This document shows positions 10,701-24,259 of a stretch of DNA of 64,000 nucleotides, one piece after another. A model generated the notes under the pieces. The model did no database searches, was not told where the DNA came from, and saw only the letters and a list, made by a program, of their open reading frames with translations. Source of the DNA: Nymphaea colorata (taxonomy: Eukaryota; Streptophyta; Magnoliopsida; Nymphaeales; Nymphaeaceae). The position numbers and the translations under genes are program-made. Each line of letters opens with the position of its first letter. Position 1 is the first letter of the stretch. The stretch is from the NCBI RefSeq assembly GCF_008831285.2, contig NC_045145.1:11718802-11782801 (forward strand), given 5' to 3'.

Positions 10701-13700
10701 CGTTCAGAATAACATCAATACTCTAACTACACCACCTGTGCCAATTTCCACTAGCTCCAGAAGAATAACCAAGAATATTTCCAGCTGCCATCCATGAGCA
10801 AAATATTGCATTTGCTAAATGTCGTTGATCTGGACCTAGAAAAGCAAAAAACACAGTTCAGTATACCTTCATATCATGAACAACACAATGAATGTGGAAA
10901 AATTGTTGGAACTCTCTGAGTTGCTAGTTAGAGCTTCAAATCACCTGAGAGATCAGCTAGCAGAGCACGTGCTGGGCCCTACAACAACAGCACAAACATG
11001 ACATCATAGACCAGAAATAATTGGAAAATATACCAACCTAGAATGGATGGGACTTATGATTTTCAGCTACTTCACGTAGGTGATAGCACAGATATGTTTA
11101 TGCATGCAAGTATGCTTTTTGTGTGTGAGAGTGTATGCATACCAACCTACTAAATGCAGTAACCAAGTAAGGCTGCTGAAAAATATGAAATTTCGAAATG
11201 TTTTTTCCAAACATAACACCATATATGCATCATAGTTGACTTATTAACAATAACAACTTGAACCATGTGTTTTTGATGAAAAAAATGTTTCTGATGGTAC
11301 ATTGATAAAAATTGTAGGCTGTTAATGTTCATATCCTTATAAAAACCGGCATCTAAGTAACACAGAGATGGCTGGAAGGATGCTGTACCCATGTCGACAC
11401 GGCATCACGCCGACATGGGTACGACGACCCGCTTGGACATAGATGTTTTGATTTTTGGGTATTTTCATGAAATTTAGCCGGGTTTTTTGGAATTTTGCAT
11501 TTTTTTGGTGGAACCTTGCATCTTTTTGTGGTGTTCTCTATCTTTCTTGTGGAATTGTGCATATTTTTTGTGGAATTTTGCATACATATATATACATATA
11601 TGTATATATACTTTGTCGTATCACTATGTCCAATATTTGAAAATTGCTGTGACTGTACCAGTAACCTCATACCCATACTGATACCCCTAGTATCCATGTG
11701 ACTTAGACTGGCATATGTCTTTCAAGCCAAGCAATGTTAACTCTTGATTCTTATAACACTAACCACATCATTAAATTTGAAGAACTTGACAGATATTGCC
11801 AAAACTTCATAAGTCATAACAGAGTTAACTCATAATTCTCACACATCATTTTTTCCCAAGTGGCAAAGCAAGCTGTAGAAACACGAACACTGAGAAAAGA
11901 AAAACAAGGAACACGATGTAACGTGGAAAAACCCTCAACAAGAGGGAAAAAACCATGGATGAGGAGGAGCTGGTGCCCACTAGCCGCCAGACACTCTCTC
12001 TCTTAAGATTTCATTAACCTTAAAGATTAGGGTTTACAATGATATAAGTATGCCCTAACTAGGACATACTGGATCGGGTCCAGACCCAGACCCATACACC
12101 AAGATCCGGCAACACTCCCCCTCAAGTTGGGCGTACATATCAAACATGCCCAACTTGGATACATTTCTCTCGAATGAAGTTGAAGATAGAGCTTTCGTCA
12201 GAACATCAGCGGTTTGGTCTTCAGACTTCATGTAAGGTAAGATCAACTCTTTAGCATCAATCCTTTCACGAATGAAGTGACGATCAATCTCAACATGCTT
12301 TGTTCTGTCGTGTAGAACAGGGTTGTTGGCTAAGTTGATCGCAAACTTGTTGTCACAGTACATCTTCATTGGTCCTTCAACCTCTATTCCGATATCAGTC
12401 AGCAATATTTTCAGCCATAGTAACTCTGACACTCCCATAGCAATAGCTCTGTACTCTGCCTCTGCACTAGATCGAGAACATACATCCTGTCTCTTGCTCC
12501 TCCATACGACAAGGTTCCCCCCCAAGTAGACACAGTACCCTGTAGTAGACCGTCTGGTATCAGCATAACCTGCCCAGTCTGCATCAGAATGCTCCTCGAT
12601 CTCTACAGTCTCTTGTTTCACATACAAGAGTCCCTTGCCAGGATTTCTCTTCAAGTAACATAATATTCTGTCCACAACCTTCAGATGTGCATCAGTAGGT
12701 GCATGCATGAATTGACTCAATACATTCACTGCAAAAGTGATATCTGGTCTCGTGAGGGTAAGATAAATCAACTTCCCAACCAGACGTTGATATCTTCCCT
12801 TAGCTTCTTCACAGAGCAGCTCTCCATCTCTAAGACTCAACTTGTGTCCAGTGTCAAGTGGGATAGAAGCATGTCTACACCCCAATTTATCTGTCTCTTC
12901 CAACAGATCTAATGTATATTTCCTTTGGTTTAGCACAAGGCCAGTACTAGATCTAGCAATCTCAATACCAAGAAAATACCACAACTTGCCCAGATCCTTG
13001 AGATCAAATTCCAAAGCAAGTAACCCTTTTAACTTGGTGATCTCCTCCTCATCATTTCCTGTGACAATCATATCATCCACATAGACAAGTAAAAGAGTGA
13101 CCCTGCCCTCCTTTTTCTTCACAAATAAAGTGTGGTCTCCGTTCCCTTGATTGTACCCATGATGTTGCATCACTTGTCTCAGTCGTTCGAACCATGCTCT
13201 GGGCGACTACTTGAGGCCATATAAGACCTTTTTCAGCTTATAGCATTTCTCTGGTTCTTCATATCGTGGAGGCATCCGCATATACACTTCTTCTTAGAGA
13301 TCACCATTGAGGAAGACATTCTTAACATCAAGTTGGTACATCCTCCACTCCTTCATCACAGCTAGGGATATAACAACTCTAACAGTCTTCATTTTCGCAA
13401 CAGGAGCAAAGGTCTCCAAGTAATCAATCTCATATTTTTTGCTAAACCCCTTGGCCACAAGACGAGCTTTATATCTTTCAACACTTCCATCTGATTTGTA
13501 CTTGATGGTATACACCCATTTGGATCCAACCAAGTGAGCCGCCTCAGGAATCTTCACAACTTCCCATGTCATGTTTCTTCTCAAGGCTTCCATTTCTTCT
13601 TCCATAGCATTAGCCCACTTGGAATCACTTTGAGCTTCAGCAACAGTCCTGGGAATCACAGACAAAGAAAGAGAAGACACAAAACACTTGTAATCCTTGC

Positions 13701-16700
13701 TAAGTCTAGAATAAGATACAAAGTTACCAATCGGGTGTTGAGTACATGACCTGACACCCTTTCTCAGGGCAATGTGAAGTTCTTCATTTTCTTTTTCAAC
13801 CCCATCTTGAATCTTCAAGGTAGGACTTGGTTCATCCAGGGAAGAAATAGCATTGGGATTGGAAGTAGACCTTGTACCACAAGTTACCTCCTCTGTCCGA
13901 ACACCCCGTCTCGAGTAGACCTGTCCAAACAAACGATGACCTTCTTTCTCGGTTTCGGTGGTACACCCTTCCTCCTTCTCAGGCACATCAACAACTGTGA
14001 GAGGTTCTGATTTCCTGTAGTCCAAAAATTCTGTAAATTGAATCTCCTGACTCTGAGAATACTCTTCCCTAACCACAGACTTCTGCCCCTGAAGAGGATT
14101 CTCACCAAAGTAAGAGGCATGTTCCAAGAAGGTTACATCCCTTGTAACATAAACTCGACCAGTGGTGGGATCAAGACATCTGTATCCTTTTTGAGTAGGA
14201 GAATACCCAACAAAGACACCTTTGATAGACCGGGGATCAAATTTCTTAACATTGGAACTATGATTATGAACAAAACACACATAGCCGAAAACACGAGGAG
14301 GGAGGAGAAACGATTGACAACTTCCGGGAAGTAACGAATGGGGAGTCCGACCATGCAGCACACGACTGGGCATACAGTTGATGAGATACGCACTAGTAAG
14401 AACTGTATCACCCCAATAGTGTTTGGGAAGATTTCTCTGAAGCAGAAGGGCCCTGGTGACATTAAGGAGCTAGCGATTTTTCCTTTCAGCCACCCCATTT
14501 TGTGGGGGAGTATAACTACAGGACGTCTCATGAACAATCCCCCTTTTTTGAAGAAAATACTCAACAGACTGACACATATACTCACGGGCATTATCAGACC
14601 AGAAGGTTTTAATAGTTCCACCATATTGAGTGTGCACAAGAAGAATGAAGGTCTCTATGACATGAAGTACCTCACTGCGATCTTTTAACAAGTACACAAA
14701 GGTGGTCCGAGAGAAGTCATCAATAAAAGTTATAAAATATTGAAAACCTTGACGGGTATGAATTCCCGAAGGCCCCCACACATCCGAGTGAACCAAGGAA
14801 AAAGCTTCATTAACATAACTAGTAGAAATAGGGTACGAAGCCCTCACATGTTTGGCAAACTGATAAACATCACAGGAAATCAAAGACAAATTCAGAGAGG
14901 AACACAAATCGGGAAACAACTGTTTCAAAATCCCAAAAGGTAAATGCCCAAAGCGTTCATACCAGTACAGGAAGGACTGAAGACAATCTTCTCTTCGCTT
15001 TTCTGTCTTGTTGATCACTGTCATAAGAGCCGTGGCCACACATATGGGAAGACGATATAGGTCATCAGACGCCAAACCAATCCCAATCCTCTTCCCTATC
15101 ACGAAGTCCTGCAAAACACAACGATTTGCAGAAAAAATGAGTTCACAATTCAGCTCTTTAGTAAGTTTACTAACTGACAAGAGATTTAAGGGAAACTGGG
15201 GAACATGTAATGCTCCCCGCACATGAAATTTGTCCAATAAGGACAGAGTCCCTTCTCCTGCCACAGAGATAGAGGAACCATCTGCGAGAGAAACTCGTTC
15301 CCTTCCCGAGGACAACTTATACTCATGAAACAATTTAGGATTACCTCTCATGTGGTGAGTAACACCACTATCCACAATCCATTCCCCCACAGAAGAGTTA
15401 CCTGTATCGCCAACAACTGCAAGAGCATGATTAGCCTTTGTCTCATTTGATGTCTCGACCTGGTTGACATCGATCCGACCCAAGTAAGCCCTCAGTTCAC
15501 GAATCTGGTCAGCAGAAATGGAGAGTGTTTCTCCACTAGATTTGGGCACCTCAGACACCGGCGTCTTCCCAATAGAGGACCTCCCTTTATTCCCTTTCTT
15601 CTCTGGATGAAGATCCCAACAGAAATCCACAGTATGACCAGTCTTCTTGCAGTGGGTGCATCTACGAAGAGATCTAGTAGTGCCTCCAAGGCCACGACTC
15701 ACAAGAGCGGATCTCTCATGATAGGGCATGAGATCTCTCTTTCCCTCAGTTGTAACCAGCCTTCTCTGTTCTTCAGCTTCAATACAAGAGTACACATCTT
15801 CAATACTGGACACCTCTCCTGAATTCAGAATCTGGCTTCTAACACCTTCAAACTCATCATTTAGAACCAGCTAAAAAGAGGAACACCCTGTTTTCTCATT
15901 CCTTAGCTACATACAGTGCTTGATCCAGGGGACAATGCCAAGGAACATCAGAATGATAGTCAAGCTCTTCCCACTTGGCTTTCAAAGCCCCATAGTAATC
16001 TGCGACAGATGAGTTCCCTCGTCGAAGTCCATAGATAGTCTTCATTATTTGGTAAGTTCGAATAGCAGTTTTCTTCTGGCCATACATTTGCTCTAAAATC
16101 ACCCACATGTCTCTTGCAGTCTTCTTCCGAAGAATAAGGGGTTGAATATCAGCGAAAACGGAGTTGACAATCCAAGTTTTCACTTGATTATCCTCAAGAA
16201 ACAAGTGTCTCACACACCACTTGTCTTTGCCGGTTCAGGGTTCCTTCCATCGATATAGGCAATCCGACCGCGGCCAGCAATCCTCATAGTCATAGCGGCC
16301 GACCACGGGAAATAGTTATCCTCTGTAAGGCGAAGAGTAGTGACCTGAACAGGAACATTCTCAGTTGTAAAAGCCCCGATTTCAGTTTGATTAGTGTTGA
16401 CGGTCGACGAAGAAGAAGCTGCCATAATCACAGACCAGTCTGGCAAAGGGCACGGGCGGTGGTAAAATAAAAGGAGCACCGGTGGCAACAGAGGGCACCA
16501 ACGGGAGCAGGGCAGACCCAGAAGGCGACGACAGGAAGCAGGTCGGGCGGCGGAAGACGTTGCTGGTCAGGTGGAGCAGGGGGCAGGTCGGGCGGTGATA
16601 TCGACGGCGCAAAGGGCGACGGCAGGGAGCAAGTCGGGCGGCGCTGGACCACTAGCACGAGCGACGAACCAAGAACAGGCGGGGGGCGGCAGCGACAGCA

Positions 16701-19700
16701 GCGTCCTCAAGCGACGCAGCAGAAAAAAAAACACCGTTGGCGGAAGTGGCGGCGGCGGTAGTGGCAGCAGCGGCGGCAGGGACAGCAGCGGTGGTGGTGA
16801 GAGAGAAATCTTCACGATCACCAAAAAAGTCCCAAATCCGCTGGCTCTGATACCATGTAGAAACACGAACACTGAGAAAAGAAAAACGAGGAACACGATG
16901 TAACGTGGAAAAACCCTCAACAAGAGGGAAAAAACCACGGATGAGGAGGAGCTGGTGCCCACTAGCCGCCAGACACTCTCTCTCTTAAGATTTCATATAA
17001 GTATGCCCTAACTAGGACATACTGGATCGGGTCCAGACCCGGACCCATACACCAAGATCCGTCAACACAAGCCAATTTTGGTATTGATTGCTACCTATCA
17101 ATCAGAACTGCATTTTTAGAATTCCACCCTTTTCTAGGCTTGATCCTCATTCTCTCATGTTGTAGAACCACATTTCTAGTGGGAGAGAATTCTTTTGGCT
17201 CTCAATAAATCGAGGCCCTGATCAGGCAACTACTGGTCATATTTATGTACCTGTTTGGACACAATATCCTCGTTACAAATGTACGTGTGTGTGTGTGTGT
17301 GAGTAACACCAGACCACTTAGGCAAGAAGCAAAAACCAGACCTCCAGACCACTTGGGTAAGAGGCAAAAGCCAGACTTCCATATATTATGTCTCTTATCC
17401 AAGTGGTCGGGTATTTACTCTCTCTCTCTCTCCCTCTCTCTCCACATAGAGAGGGAGGGAGAGAGAGAGAGTAAATTGCACTTTCCACCAGAAACTAGTT
17501 GTCAAATCAATTACTGCTGATTATTGATGTAGTTGAACCAACATGTTGCTGCTTTCAAACATAGGTCGGTCGATAACCGACTAGCCGGACTAGTTGGGAT
17601 TTTGACAATTAAGGTGGAAACCAACCCTACAAAACACTACCCCTATATACACTATGTACCTTTCTATAAGAAGGTGAGTGTATGATGGGTGGAAACCAAC
17701 CCTACAAAATACTACCCCTATATACACTATGTACCTTTCTATAAGAAGGTGAGTGTGTGATGTGTAGTCACGACAAGGTGTGTGACATAAACGAGTAGTT
17801 TAGCAGCAAGGACACTTTGTTAGTGTCCCATGAATTTGCCTCAAAGTTTGGATCAGGATCATGGAATAATAGTTCTAGTGTCTGATGAACCAGCCCCAAT
17901 CTTTGGAGCAGATTCATGAGACTCACAAAGTGACTCTGCTGCTGAATGACCTCAAAGGGGTGCATAAGGTTGATAGGTTTGTAATATATGCACAATTATA
18001 TTTGTTTTATGTATATAGAGTTATAGACAAATATATACGCAATAGAAAGAAATAGAATAAGCAAGCAATCATGTGTATGTTTGCGTGAGAGAAAAAATAT
18101 GTCAACCCCTCCTCTATCCCCAAAAAATTAAAAACTCCCCCCATCACCCAGAGACTAGTGTGTGTGCATGGAGAGAGGAAGTCTCATAACCCTAGCTTTC
18201 ATTTCAGTAAACATCATGCTACATCGGCATATATGTAGTGCAAAATCCATGGTGCATCAATTTTCTTTTTGTTATATATGACAACATACAGCAGTAGAAG
18301 CAGATAGAACAAATAGGTCTCAAATGTAGATAGAGGCAATGACTCACTTGGACAGTATTATTAGCAAGGTCCAGCATCCAAAATCCAATTATAAATATGA
18401 TAGCAGCTCGTGTCCGAGTGCCTCTATAAGTGCTGCATTTGTTTAAAAGTTCGTCAAAATTTAATGGTCAAGAAAATGGAAATTTGTTGAAGAGAATCTT
18501 TACCTGCAATGCTCCTTAGTATCACCCAGTAGATATCCAATATCCGCAGAGAATCCTATAATTATAACCTAGTTTCCAAGATATATTATCATTGATAAAG
18601 AGAAAAAGATTTACATGAAGGTTTGCAAAATACCATAAGGCATAGTTCTTAATTACTCACTGCTATACAGATCATGAGAGACCCAAGGAAAATAAAAGGA
18701 CGTCTCCTACCATATCTTGATCTGCATTTATCACTCCAAATACCAACACATGGTTGAACCTGAGCAGTATATCCCAAGAAAGAGATAAGACAATCGGAAT
18801 GATATAAAATGCAAAGTGAACCATGGAAACTATTCACTTCATTCATAAAAATTGTCAAAAAAGTAGCAACATGCACAAACGACTACTAGCAGATGAATAA
18901 AATTGTTTATAATGAATTCACACGAAAAAATAACAGCATAAAATTATGAATCAGATTTGCTTTCAACTTTCAAGTATCTGAATGTTTGTGCCTTCAAAAG
19001 GTACACAAGATGAATAATTTGAAAAATAAAAGACCAAGATGCATGAGATACTACGAGAAACAGCTCAACAAATGCAAAACCACCATCTGCAGCTTAATCA
19101 AACTAGGTTTACGGATGTCATATCTCCACATGGCTCCCATGATGCATGGATTGAGAAGCATTTAGTGACTGATCCTTAACATGTTAAAAGTTTTGATCAA
19201 ATAGTTGACTTACTTCTTAATTATGTAATTGCAAAATTTGCTTTCAAGTCTCTGAACATTTATGCCTTCAAAAGGTCCACAAGATGACTAATTTCAAAAT
19301 AATAGACCCAGATGCATGAGACACTACAAGAAACAGTTAAACAAAATCACAACCACCATCTGCAACTTGGTCAAGCTAGGCTGACAGATGATATATCTCC
19401 GCATGGCTCCTATGATGCATCGGTTGAGTGCACCTAGCAACTGATCCTTAACAAGTTAGAGTGTGGGTTTTTAAAGATTATCTTATTTTATTTGGACTGA
19501 TATTGTAATTTTTCTTACCTCCAGCCCTAATCTCTTTTAACATTGAGATTAGGGTAACGTTGATTGAAGTTTTTTTGCTCTGTGGTCGTATCAATAAATA
19601 TATATATATTAGGTCTTGCACGATATAACGGGGAGCTATTGTTTTTTTCTTCAATCTAGTATAGCTTTTAACTTAAATTGAAGCATTAACAATTAGATCT

Positions 19701-22700
19701 TGTATGATGAATATTTCTTTTCATTATTTAAAGCAATCAACCTCTAAAAATTCCTTTTTTTTCCTAATTTAAAAGAATGCTAAATTATTAAGCAGTGGAA
19801 AGAACCCATGACATGAATTTTCTAGTTGGGTACCATTTAGTTACTTAACTGTCTATGTGCCTTATACAATAATTGTACAATTTCGGACCTTTTATAATTG
19901 CACTTTTGCTATCCTAGGAACTTAGGTTCTAGCATAGTTTCATTTGCAGGACTGGTCAAGTCAGTTTTTCAAAGGATCCAAAGGAACATACAAATACAAT
20001 CCAGCGAGGGTGCACTAGTGTATATAATTCTCCATCTGCTAGCATCCAAATTACCAAATTAACAAAATGGTGGCTCAATGCTAGGTGCCTTCTTGCATGC
20101 AGTTAATCACTTGAGATTCAAACCACCATGTTTGGACAAAAGAGTCTACGAAAAGTATTAAGGTTGTGGACTGAAACTCAACCCTGCTGCACCAGTCCAT
20201 GAGCATGTATATGTAAGCGAAAACAAGAGCCCCTCTTGATCTAGGCTAAGGATGGTGACATCGAGAATTTTATTTGGTTGCATGGTGACATCAAGTATCT
20301 GATTTGGTTGCATGGTTGTAGATTTGTAGAATGGTGACATCGAGTATTTGTTTCGGTTAGTGTTCATTAAAATAAAAAATTAAGCCAAATTTAACAATTA
20401 AAAAAAAATAGACATGTGGCACTCTTGAATTGGGCCATGTAATCAAATTAAGAATACCTTTAAATATTTTTACTTGAATAATAAGTTCTTGAGTGTTAGG
20501 GCATTATTGTAAACCAACTTAAATTCTGTCCTTTCCTTTCCTTTATGTAGCCTAAACTCTAAACAAACATCAGTTTAATCATTTTTTGTTCCTTTCCTTT
20601 CTATCCAAACAAGCTTTTATAATCATTTTTTTCATTCTCTCATTTCCCTCATCATTCCCTTTTCTTTCATTTCCTTTCCTTTCCATCCATTCCTTTCCCT
20701 CCATCCAAAAAGCGCAAAAAGATAAACAAGGAGAGGTCCAAATGAGATCTCTCAAGACCATGGTGTTGAATCTCAAAGTAGAAACTGTTAAACCATGAAT
20801 GAGATGCTTGCTTCAGCCTATATGTTGTTCCATTTAATCTGTACATATAACCTATTGAATCTCCTTCCGTATATCCAGGGGGTTGCTCCATATAAACTTT
20901 CTTCTCTATATCTTCACGCAAGTACTCATTCTTCAAATCAAGTCGACTAAGCAACCATCCATTTTTAATAGTAAGGGTTAGAATGACACAAATGGTCCTC
21001 ATTCTTATAGCTAGACTGAAGGTTTCATCATGATCCTATCATGTCTTCTGGGTAAATTCCTATGCAATGAATAACACATTTCAATCTCATCTAGTTTATA
21101 TTTTATTTTGTATACCCACTTGTATCCTACAACATTTTTATCAAGTAGTCTAGGCAGAATCTCCCATGTGACACATTCATGAAGCGCTTTCATCTCATCA
21201 TCCCTATCTTTGATCTACTCCCTAGAATTAATAGGGATGGAAGGTGACAAGTTTATTCTCCTTATCTATCATAGTCAAGAACAATTGGTGTCCATGAAAA
21301 AATTGTCATCACTTACCTATCACTTAACTGTATGTCAAGAACGTGTGGAACATCTAACATCAAATGCATGTGAAGAAGAGGAAGAAGTGATTTAAAGAGC
21401 AACTCTCCTCAACACTAGCAAAAATCTCTGCACTCAACCATGGATAGCAAACTTCAACAATTGGGGATGAAGCATAATTGTCATCAAGGCATCGACCAAA
21501 ATTTAACTCATCAAACACCATATTTTGTGATTGTCTTTACAAATTTGTTGAGAAAGTCATAACACCTATATTCTTTATATTCATCAATACAGCCAAGAAA
21601 CCTACACTCAAGTGCTTTGTCCTCAAACTTCTTTCTCAGGGACCTGTTAACCTTAACATAACAAACAGTCCCAAAGAACACACGTTATAATAGTTGGTGT
21701 GAGTGCCAAATAAGGTGTAATACGAAGATTTATGCTCAAGAAATGCCATGGCAACCTGTTTATCACATATACTACAGTATGGAATGTTCCCATTCATAGG
21801 TGAATGGGAAGATCACTAAGATGCATCATATACTCATTTCACTCCAAGAATATGACTGTATTTTTGCTCAGCAATTCCTTTCTATTGAGATGTACACAGG
21901 CATAACACCCTTCTCCCTATTCCATTAATCTAGAGGTACTTTATAAAGTCATTGGGTGTAAGCTCACCCCCTCGATCATATTGGAAACTGAATGGCAGTG
22001 GAAGAGCTATGGGAGGTAATAGGAGGTGAATAGGTGGGTGACGGTACTAGTAGCTTGATTTTGAGAAGGGTGGGTGGCAATGCAAGTGGTGGTTCTGGTG
22101 GTAGCAAGATGAATAATAGTGAAACAATGACAGCAGATGCTCAGATGGAAGTTTATGGTGTCTTGAAGAAGTTGAATTAAATAACAATATATTTTCTACA
22201 GAAATGATTGAATTATGCAGCTTGGTTCTTGCTCTGTTTTGATTTCATTATCCTTGCTACATGTTTTGGTTAATAAATCATGAAGATTACTTGATTCCAA
22301 CACCTTGCTTCATGCGTTCCCCAAAGCCTGGCCTCAATGCGTCCAGCAAGAATGTATAAATATTAAGAAAAGGAAATATCATCAATCTAACAGCTTTAGT
22401 AAGAACTAAAAGCGATTACACAGCTGAACACATACTTCTAATAAAATGGAATACAAGATAGGCAATGATTTCTGAGGAAACAAAACATGGATAATAACAC
22501 TCGGATGAATTCAAAGTAGATGAACAAGATTAACACAAAGTTAAGTAAAAGGAGACTATCTAGGCTTACCACAAGGCCTGTAATGGGTCCACAAAGCCAG
22601 ATGAACGAAGAGAATGCATGCCCTATTCCAAGTGTCTACATATGTAAATATGAAAAGATCAAAACCAATATCATAGGACTGAGCAACATACACAGTATAA

Positions 22701-23408
22701 TGTAGAGTGATTCAAATAGTATGCATGTCAAACTGTTCTGAGATATATCATACAGCCACAAAGCAGCATCAATCAAGTAAATAAGAGTAAAATTATGAAG
22801 AAAAGTAAGTAAACATGCAAAAAAGTATTCAACTGGAGAGAATGGGTAAACACATCACACAAAAGAAAGATCGTATCATTGAAAAAAAAAAATGCAAACC
22901 AATTTCTCCACAAGACTCTGGAAGAAATATTCACAAACTTCCAAAAATGAAACAAGTATACCTACAACGATTTACTGCTCCATTGAGATTAATGTATCCA
23001 CAAGTACTCCAAAAGTTATTGGCTATTAATTGCACTGTTGTAATAAACTCAACCTATTGGTATACAAAACTCATGAAAAAGTGAGGATTTCTAGTTTCTA
23101 CTTGCTCTTTCTCCAGAAGGCAAGCAAATATGCAGTTTGACTTTGCACAAAAAACTAAGTGCACATTCAAGTACATAAACATGCACATTTAAGCATTCAT
23201 GTGCATTTACATACATGTGCTCTCTCTCTCTCTCTAAATATTGATAGCTGAAACGACAAAAATTTGAATATTTGAACTTGTTGAGAAGGCAAAAAGAAGA
23301 TGAGGAGCTGAGCTTCACATGAGACACTAATTGCAAATGCAACTACTAAAACATGTGTGTACACTTTATGTACGCAATAAATGCACATCAACACATATAC
23401 AAATATAA

Positions 23409-23444
<36 letters not shown>

Positions 23445-24204
23445 CTCTATGTGTGTCTTCATGTTTGCACATGCATTATACACACATGCATGTTGAGGTC
23501 CTTGTCTTGTGACTGTTGACAAAAAGTTATCGCTGCATGAAGAAAACAGAAATATAAAGCTTGGTTCTGGGATTATCACGAAAATGGAAACCATTCCATA
23601 TTTTCTTTTTTTCTCTTTTCCTTCTTCGTCTTATAACACCCCCATAGTCCTTTTTTATTCTTCTCTCCAGATGGGCCACATCTGCCATTATGCCATCCCC
23701 AACCACCCCTCTCCTTGCTCTTTTTTTCCTCCATTTTTTCTTCTTCTTCTTGCAACGGCTGCACCAACTGCATCCCCATTTTTTTTCCCTTTTTTCTTCT
23801 TCTTCTGCATCTTATGATGATCCTGCACTTTTTCATTCTTTATATATATTTTCTTCTGACTTTTGGCTTCTTACTTTTTTTAAACCTTTTTAATGGTTTA
23901 TTTTTTTACCCTAAAACATGATAGAGTGAATCCATATCACTAACCAGTTGAAGAAGGCTTATTTTTGTACCCTAAAACATGATAGAGTGAATCCATATCA
24001 CTAACCAGTTGAAGAAGGCTTATACCTTAAAATATCATACAACAGATGCATATCACAAACAATTAAGAATGTACCAATTCAATTTTTACAAACACATGAG
24101 GTTGCAGTACAATTCAGTTATGGGTACAGTGCTGCAGGTACAAGCATCGAAGTTTTAAAAAATGTGGTATGGGGGTACGGCAGGGTGTATATACATATAC
24201 ATAG

Positions 24205-24259
<55 letters not shown>

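Larger units (their letters stand above)
11874..17067 (-). mobile_element. Ty1-copia retrotransposon B, structurally complete
   Basis: A 5194-bp element bounded by TG...CA LTRs and a perfect 5-bp target-site duplication CAAGC (11869-11873 and 17068-17072). It contains a primer-binding site, gag, protease, integrase, RT, RNase H and a polypurine tract in copia order. The LTRs differ at about four positions plus one 29-bp indel, so the insertion is fairly recent. The coding region has frameshifts and stops, so it is probably not autonomous now. It lies in intron 5 of the sucrose transporter in the same orientation as the gene. Confidence 0.95.
10979..18347 (-). other. Sucrose transporter intron 5 (7.4 kb, contains element B)
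   Basis: Without element B and one 5-bp target duplicate the intron would be about 2.2 kb. The remaining sequence is AT-rich and non-coding. It contains a small hairpin and repeats at 11385-11584, the inverted and direct repeats at 17309-17475, and the 75-bp duplication at 17613-17762. Confidence 0.8.
18760..22569 (-). other. Sucrose transporter intron 2 (3.8 kb)
   Basis: Non-coding apart from the copia fragment at 20700-22000. It also holds a long tandem duplication at 18971-19464. The 19490-19640 stretch, ending in a TATATA run, resembles a transcribed LTR edge but has no pair. Confidence 0.7.

Noticed and set aside
16567-16962. Open frames over the leader and 5' LTR of element B
   Set aside because: They lie in the GGC-rich leader and LTR, have biased composition, and are explained by the retrotransposon.
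19490-19640. Possible solo LTR with AATAAATATATA-like signal
   Set aside because: No paired copy, no TG...CA borders and no target duplication could be found in the window.
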